A stretch of DNA of 64,000 nt from SIG450 sp045658425. Its GTDB lineage: Bacteria; Bacillota; Clostridia; UMGS1840; HGM11507. Shown here piece by piece: positions 61,043 to 64,000 of this stretch. Under the pieces are notes generated by a model. The model was not told the DNA's origin and did not search any database. It saw only the letters and a program-made list of their open reading frames with translations. The first letter of the stretch is position 1, and each line of letters begins with the position of its first letter. Both the position numbers and the translations under genes were made by a program. Location: positions 5,335 through 69,334 of the forward strand of contig JAZOVB010000172.1 in assembly GCA_045658425.1 (NCBI GenBank), in the 5' to 3' direction.

Positions 61043-62578
61043 TTACTTCTTCTCCTTCTTTAGTATCTCAGCCTTAATCCCATCAGCAATTTTTTCTGCC
61101 AATTTCACAGGAACAGCATTGCCAATTTGTGTGTACATTTTGTTTAAGCTTCCTTCAAACTCATAAGAAACAGGGAAACATTGAAGTATTGCACATTCTC
61201 TAGCACTAAGTCTCCTCTTTTTGTTTACATGGATTTCAGGACTTGTTGCCGTTATAGTGTCACTTGGTCTGTCCCAGTTTGTGATTCTCAAAGATTGTTC
61301 AAATTTAATCTCTTTTTCAACTAATGTAGTGACAGCTTTATCATATCTATCATCAAATCCCAAAATTTTCTTTAATTCCCACCAATCTTCAGGACTAGGA
61401 ATACTTCCTGAATTATTATCCTTTCTAAACCAATGCCCAGCTGTGTACGAGTAACCAAAATGTTCATCTACCTTTTTGGTAGTCCAACCTGCCTTATCTC
61501 TCCAGTATCTTAAATAATCACAAATATCATGTTGGTTAACTTCATATTTTCTCCCCCAAAATGTATCTGCAACATTTTCAGATGCAATATGGTTTTTTAT
61601 GACAATACTTTCGAAATTCTCAGGAATGCCTAATATATCATAGAACTCTTCTGTGTCTTCTATGTTTGTTTTCTCTATATGCTTTTCTAAATCCTTTTTA
61701 GTAATAACATGAGATTTATTAGAAATTTTTATATTTGAAAGAAAACCAATTGCTTGTTCGGCAGTCAATACCGGTTTTAACTCATTATCTGGATTCTCTT
61801 CTGTATCAAGATAATGAGTTTTTATCGGATATGGGTTTTCTGCACCTATACAATTTCCGATAATAACAACACGTTCTCTTGCTTGCGGAACACCATATTC
61901 GGCAGCATTTAAAATACGTGCTTCAACTTTGTAGCCCAATTGCTCAAAGTCTTTTTTTATCATCTCAAAAACTTTTCCTTTTTCGATAGATAAAATACCC
62001 TTTACATTTTCAGCAACAAAGAATTTAGGAGTTTTATCTTTGATTATTCTAAGCATTTCCCTATATAAGAAATTACGTTTATCTTCCATTGATCTTTTTG
62101 TATTAGCCACAGAAAATCCTTGACAAGGGAAACCACCAATTATGACATCGGCACCATTAGGAATATCGTCACTAGAAATCTTAGTAATATCCCCATATAT
62201 CATATGCTTACCTATATTCTTTCTATAGGAATCAACCGCTTCTTTGAAGAAATCATTTGCCCATATAATTTCAAATCCTGATTTGATAAACCCCAAATCC
62301 ATTCCACCCGCTCCAGAAAAGAGCGATACAACTTTCAATTTATCAGGAGAATTGACTACTTCGTATTCTTCATTTTCATCTTTTACTAATTCTACGATAT
62401 CTCCAATATCACAATCAAGCACCTGACATATTTTCATTAAAACATCAGGACTTAGCATTTCTTCTTTTCCAATTTTTGCTAAAGTGCTTGAGCTGATTTT
62501 GGCACGTTCTCTTAATTCAGTTTTAGTCATATGACTATCGATAAGGCGTTTTAACAATTTGTTATAATTTGCTTTCAT
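61043..62578 (-). CDS. DNA cytosine-5 methyltransferase with N-terminal HTH
   Basis: A 511-residue enzyme. Residues 1-65 form an XRE-type HTH (MTKTELRERAKISSSTLAKIG). The methyltransferase core has VVSLFSGAGGMDLGF (motif I, 83-97), GFPCQGFSVAN with Cys152, AENVKGI (190), PQARERVVIIG (232) and IGNAVPVKLAEKI (motif X). The target-recognition region (about 300-420) is long and includes RDKAGWTTKKVDEHFGYS and AGHWFRKDN, a probable second HTH-like insert. The fused HTH suggests self-repression, as in M.EcoRII and M.SsoII. GGAGGA precedes the ATG. Confidence 0.92.
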   Translation of the reverse strand: MKANYNKLLKRLIDSHMTKTELRERAKISSSTLAKIGKEEMLSPDVLMKICQVLDCDIGDIVELVKDENEEYEVVNSPDKLKVVSLFSGAGGMDLGFIKSGFEIIWANDFFKEAVDSYRKNIGKHMIYGDITKISSDDIPNGADVIIGGFPCQGFSVANTKRSMEDKRNFLYREMLRIIKDKTPKFFVAENVKGILSIEKGKVFEMIKKDFEQLGYKVEARILNAAEYGVPQARERVVIIGNCIGAENPYPIKTHYLDTEENPDNELKPVLTAEQAIGFLSNIKISNKSHVITKKDLEKHIEKTNIEDTEEFYDILGIPENFESIVIKNHIASENVADTFWGRKYEVNQHDICDYLRYWRDKAGWTTKKVDEHFGYSYTAGHWFRKDNNSGSIPSPEDWWELKKILGFDDRYDKAVTTLVEKEIKFEQSLRITNWDRPSDTITATSPEIHVNKKRRLSARECAILQCFPVSYEFEGSLNKMYTQIGNAVPVKLAEKIADGIKAEILKKEKK

Positions 62579-62622
62579 GATTTCCTCCTAAAAGTATCAT
62601 ACACATATAAAATAACAATTGT

Positions 62623-62651
62623 ATTATACTACATTTTTCGCCAAAAGTCAA
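62623..62651 (-). promoter_or_regulatory. Promoter of the restriction-modification operon
   Basis: TTGACT and TATAAT with a 17-base spacer lie about 45 bases before the methyltransferase ATG. ACAATTGT (62616-62623) sits at the start point and could be an operator for the HTH. Confidence 0.7.
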
Positions 62652-62712
62652 ACATAATCTTCGAAGCACGAAATAAAATGTTTAGTGCACCCGAACTAAG
62701 GTTGATTTGAAA

Positions 62713-62748
62713 CAACCAAGCAGTCACCTTTCGATAACTGCTTGGTTG
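62713..62748 (-). terminator. Terminator for the small ORFs
   Basis: CAACCAAGCAGT and ACTGCTTGGTTG form a perfect 12-bp stem with a 12-base loop and a TTT run on the minus strand. Confidence 0.75.
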
Positions 62749-62888
62749 AGTATGGGTTTTAATCTGTTACAGCTTGCGTAGTTGTAGATAAAGTCATCGG
62801 TAAGCATATAGTTGAGGAGCCATTGTTTTGGTACGATATTCACCATCTCGTTGAGGCTTATTGCTTTAATTTGGCCGTCTATACCCAT
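62724..62888 (-). other. Small ORF, possible gene fragment (54 residues)
   Basis: The frame runs MGIDGQIKAISLNEMV, then PKQWLLNYMLTDDFIYNY, ending QAVIER. Its ATG overlaps the end of the preceding ORF (ATGGGTATAG), which would allow coupling, but there is no SD. No family is recognised. The stop sits in the terminator stem. Confidence 0.3.
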
Positions 62889-63013
62889 TTATAGACATAC
62901 TTTCGTGCACGGCCTGTTATCTTTGTTATATCGTCATAGGTCAAAGAATCGGGGTATTTTTTCATTCCGATTCTTAAAAGACACTTTATTGTGCTATTTT
63001 TCTTCTGCACCAT
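62879..63013 (-). other. Small ORF with HTH-like segment (44 residues)
   Basis: The frame starts MVQKKNSTIKCLLRIG and has SLTYDDITKITGRARKYVYKW, which could be a helix-turn-helix piece. The upstream SD is weak and it overlaps the zinc-ribbon gene by 28 bases. It may be a fragment of a regulator or recombinase. Confidence 0.3.
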
Positions 63014-63321
63014 GATTTTTCTTCACACTTAGGGCATTTAAGGTGTCGGGTAGTTAATGTATGCGCACCCCAAATATATGCCTTGAAAGTTGGTTTAAAG
63101 GTGTGTCCGCATTTTCTGCATTCGTAAACACCTGTTTCATGCTCAACCTTGGCTGCATAAAAAACTGAAATCAGAACTAAAACCGTAGAAATTGCTGTAA
63201 GTGTGATTGCAATTGCAGGATTTATGATTTTCTCTTCTGCAAGAATAGAACTTATAACAAGCAAAGCGGTACTGATCACTACACCGATAACTGATAATAT
63301 TATTTTTCTTTTATTGTTCAT
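62986..63321 (-). CDS. Membrane protein with C-terminal zinc ribbon, hypothetical
   Basis: A 111-residue protein with two hydrophobic segments (about 6-27 and 36-56) and a zinc ribbon near the C-terminus, YECRKCGHTFKPTF with LKCPKCEEKSWC, giving paired CxxC ligands. The segment KAYIWGAHTLTTRHLKCP is characteristic of a clostridial family without known function. AGAGGTGG precedes the ATG, and the element at 63336 lies 14 bases upstream. Confidence 0.75.
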   Translation of the reverse strand: MNNKRKIILSVIGVVISTALLVISSILAEEKIINPAIAITLTAISTVLVLISVFYAAKVEHETGVYECRKCGHTFKPTFKAYIWGAHTLTTRHLKCPKCEEKSWCRRKIAQ

Positions 63322-63335
63322 TTTACCACCTCTCA

Positions 63336-63607
63336 GGCACTCGAGAACTGAACCCCTTATGCCTTAAATTTGTTAAATTTCAATCTTTTCAATTTGGCGT
63401 CCTCGTAAGGCGACAGCCTAACTTCGTCCTTCGCATTAAAAATATTATAAATTTTCCTGCATTTAAGGTCGAAGAGTTTTAAAGTAATAAATTTTGTTTT
63501 AGATAAAGAAATTTCAAGAATAATACTTTCGTATATTCGCAGAAATTTCTGCAATATTAAGCGAAATTTATATTTTAAAACCATAAGGTGTTCAATTTTC
63601 GAGTGCC
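63336..63607. repeat. Candidate MITE-like element with 26-bp terminal inverted repeats
   Basis: Bases 63336-63361 match the reverse complement of 63582-63607 at 23 of 26 positions (CATAAGG, GTTCA and CGAGTGCC are shared). The interior is AT-rich with an open frame on the minus strand at 63357-63584 that has no SD. The right repeat encodes the last codons of the rhodanese gene (ALEN plus stop). The left repeat ends just before the SD of the zinc-ribbon gene. A CA dinucleotide flanks both ends but is too short to call a duplication. Confidence 0.55.
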
Positions 63608-64000
63608 CAAGTCCAATCGATAATTCCGCCGAATTCTTTTACATTGGTGTAGCCAAGTTTTGCAAGGCTTTCGGATGCGATTTTGCTTCTTCTGCCTGAC
63701 CTGCAATATACTAAAATCTGCGCATCCTTGTCGGGTAGCATTTCCTCTGCCTTGTTTTCAATTTCGGTATATGGACTCAGGATTGCGCCCGGAATATGTC
63801 CCTCGTCAAACTCGTCCTGTTCTCTTGTATCTAAAATGATATGCTCCTCGCCTGAATCCATTATCTTTTTGGCTTCCTCTGCCGTGATTTGTTGATACAT
63901 CGCTTTTTCTCCTTTTTCAGCTATTATTATGGATGTGGGGCCATCCGCTCCACCGATAATCCCAATACTTGTAGCATCTCCGCAAGCGGTAAGGAAGATG
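63592..64000 (-). CDS. Rhodanese-domain lipoprotein, N-terminus outside window
   Basis: At least 136 residues; the frame is open from the window edge through the first ATG at 63900. Upstream of that ATG it reads a lipobox-like LTAC, then TSIGIIGGADGPTSI, then a linker, then the rhodanese domain with VYCRSGRRSK (active-site Cys) and FGGIIDW. The domain probably transfers sulfur or senses redox at the cell surface. GGAG 8 nt before the ATG at 63900 would also allow a short cytoplasmic form. The C-terminus WALEN is unlike the usual family end and comes from the adjacent repeat. Confidence 0.8.
   Translation of the reverse strand, partial: IFLTACGDATSIGIIGGADGPTSIIIAEKGEKAMYQQITAEEAKKIMDSGEEHIILDTREQDEFDEGHIPGAILSPYTEIENKAEEMLPDKDAQILVYCRSGRRSKIASESLAKLGYTNVKEFGGIIDWTWALEN

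Noticed and set aside
63357..63584. 75-residue open frame inside the inverted-repeat element
   Set aside because: No SD, biased Lys/Phe composition, bounded by the terminal repeats; likely chance frame in AT-rich repeat DNA.

Overview
The window is AT-rich chromosomal DNA from a spore-forming, anaerobic Gram-positive bacterium of the class Clostridia, probably a gut organism. The evidence is a set of sporulation genes (spoIIAA-spoIIAB-sigF, spoVAC-AD-AE, spoIIP, a cwlD-like amidase, a SPOCS/LysM protein), an NAD-linked trimeric [FeFe] hydrogenase, a bile salt hydrolase, TTG starts next to strong Shine-Dalgarno (SD) sequences, and promoters with near-consensus sigma-A boxes. No plasmid, prophage, transposase or CRISPR array is visible.

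Layout. 1-7.3 kb, minus strand: the N-terminal part of tex, an RsuA-type pseudouridine synthase, clpP, a RyR-domain protein, a MATE exporter, a VanW protein, a CDF metal exporter with a natural His8 tail, then tmRNA, smpB and trxA. ClpP, SmpB and tmRNA together supply trans-translation and tag degradation. 7.4-11.9 kb: a P-loop ATPase convergent with a bile salt hydrolase, and a polar amino-acid ABC transporter. 11.9-18.8 kb: the conserved run rlmN-prpC-pknB-rsgA-rpe-thiN-uppP (minus). 18.9-22.5 kb: a DUF624 protein, radA, and an ECF sigma factor with a probable anti-sigma factor (plus). 22.5-33.6 kb: the spoVA operon, hydCBA, spoIIP with a SPOCS/LysM gene, a cwlD-like amidase, lysA and tRNA-Arg(CCT). 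33.7-47.4 kb: a 1254-residue c-di-GMP enzyme, a NifX-like protein, a parvulin, a CYTH protein, serC-serA, tadA, lepA-hemW and a Na/Pi cotransporter. 47.5-53.1 kb: the sigF operon, folC and valS. 53.3-58.7 kb: a copper ATPase, a ROK kinase with nagA, and a Dabb protein. 58.7-64 kb is accessory in character: a truncated flavin-reductase remnant, a SANT-like protein, an ArsC/Spx protein, a putative DUF6680-like membrane protein, a type II restriction-modification pair, broken-looking small ORFs, a zinc-ribbon membrane protein and a rhodanese lipoprotein running off the end.

The less ordinary observations are these. (1) The copper ATPase carries a C-terminal HMA domain that has its own SD and ATG in the same frame, so a free CopZ-like chaperone could be made from within copA. 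(2) Two roughly 275-bp elements with imperfect terminal inverted repeats (38024-38301 and 63336-63607) lie at the 3' ends of genes, and in both cases the repeat supplies the last codons and the stop. (3) The cytosine methyltransferase has an N-terminal HTH and an apparent second HTH-like insert; it is paired with a PD-DxK nuclease and a putative DUF6680-like protein. (4) The bile salt hydrolase gives the required Cys2 only if translation starts at an internal TTG that has the only well-placed SD. (5) The rhodanese ORF is open upstream of its first ATG through a lipobox and a GGADGPT motif. All assignments come from reading the sequence and remembered family features; no database search was run.
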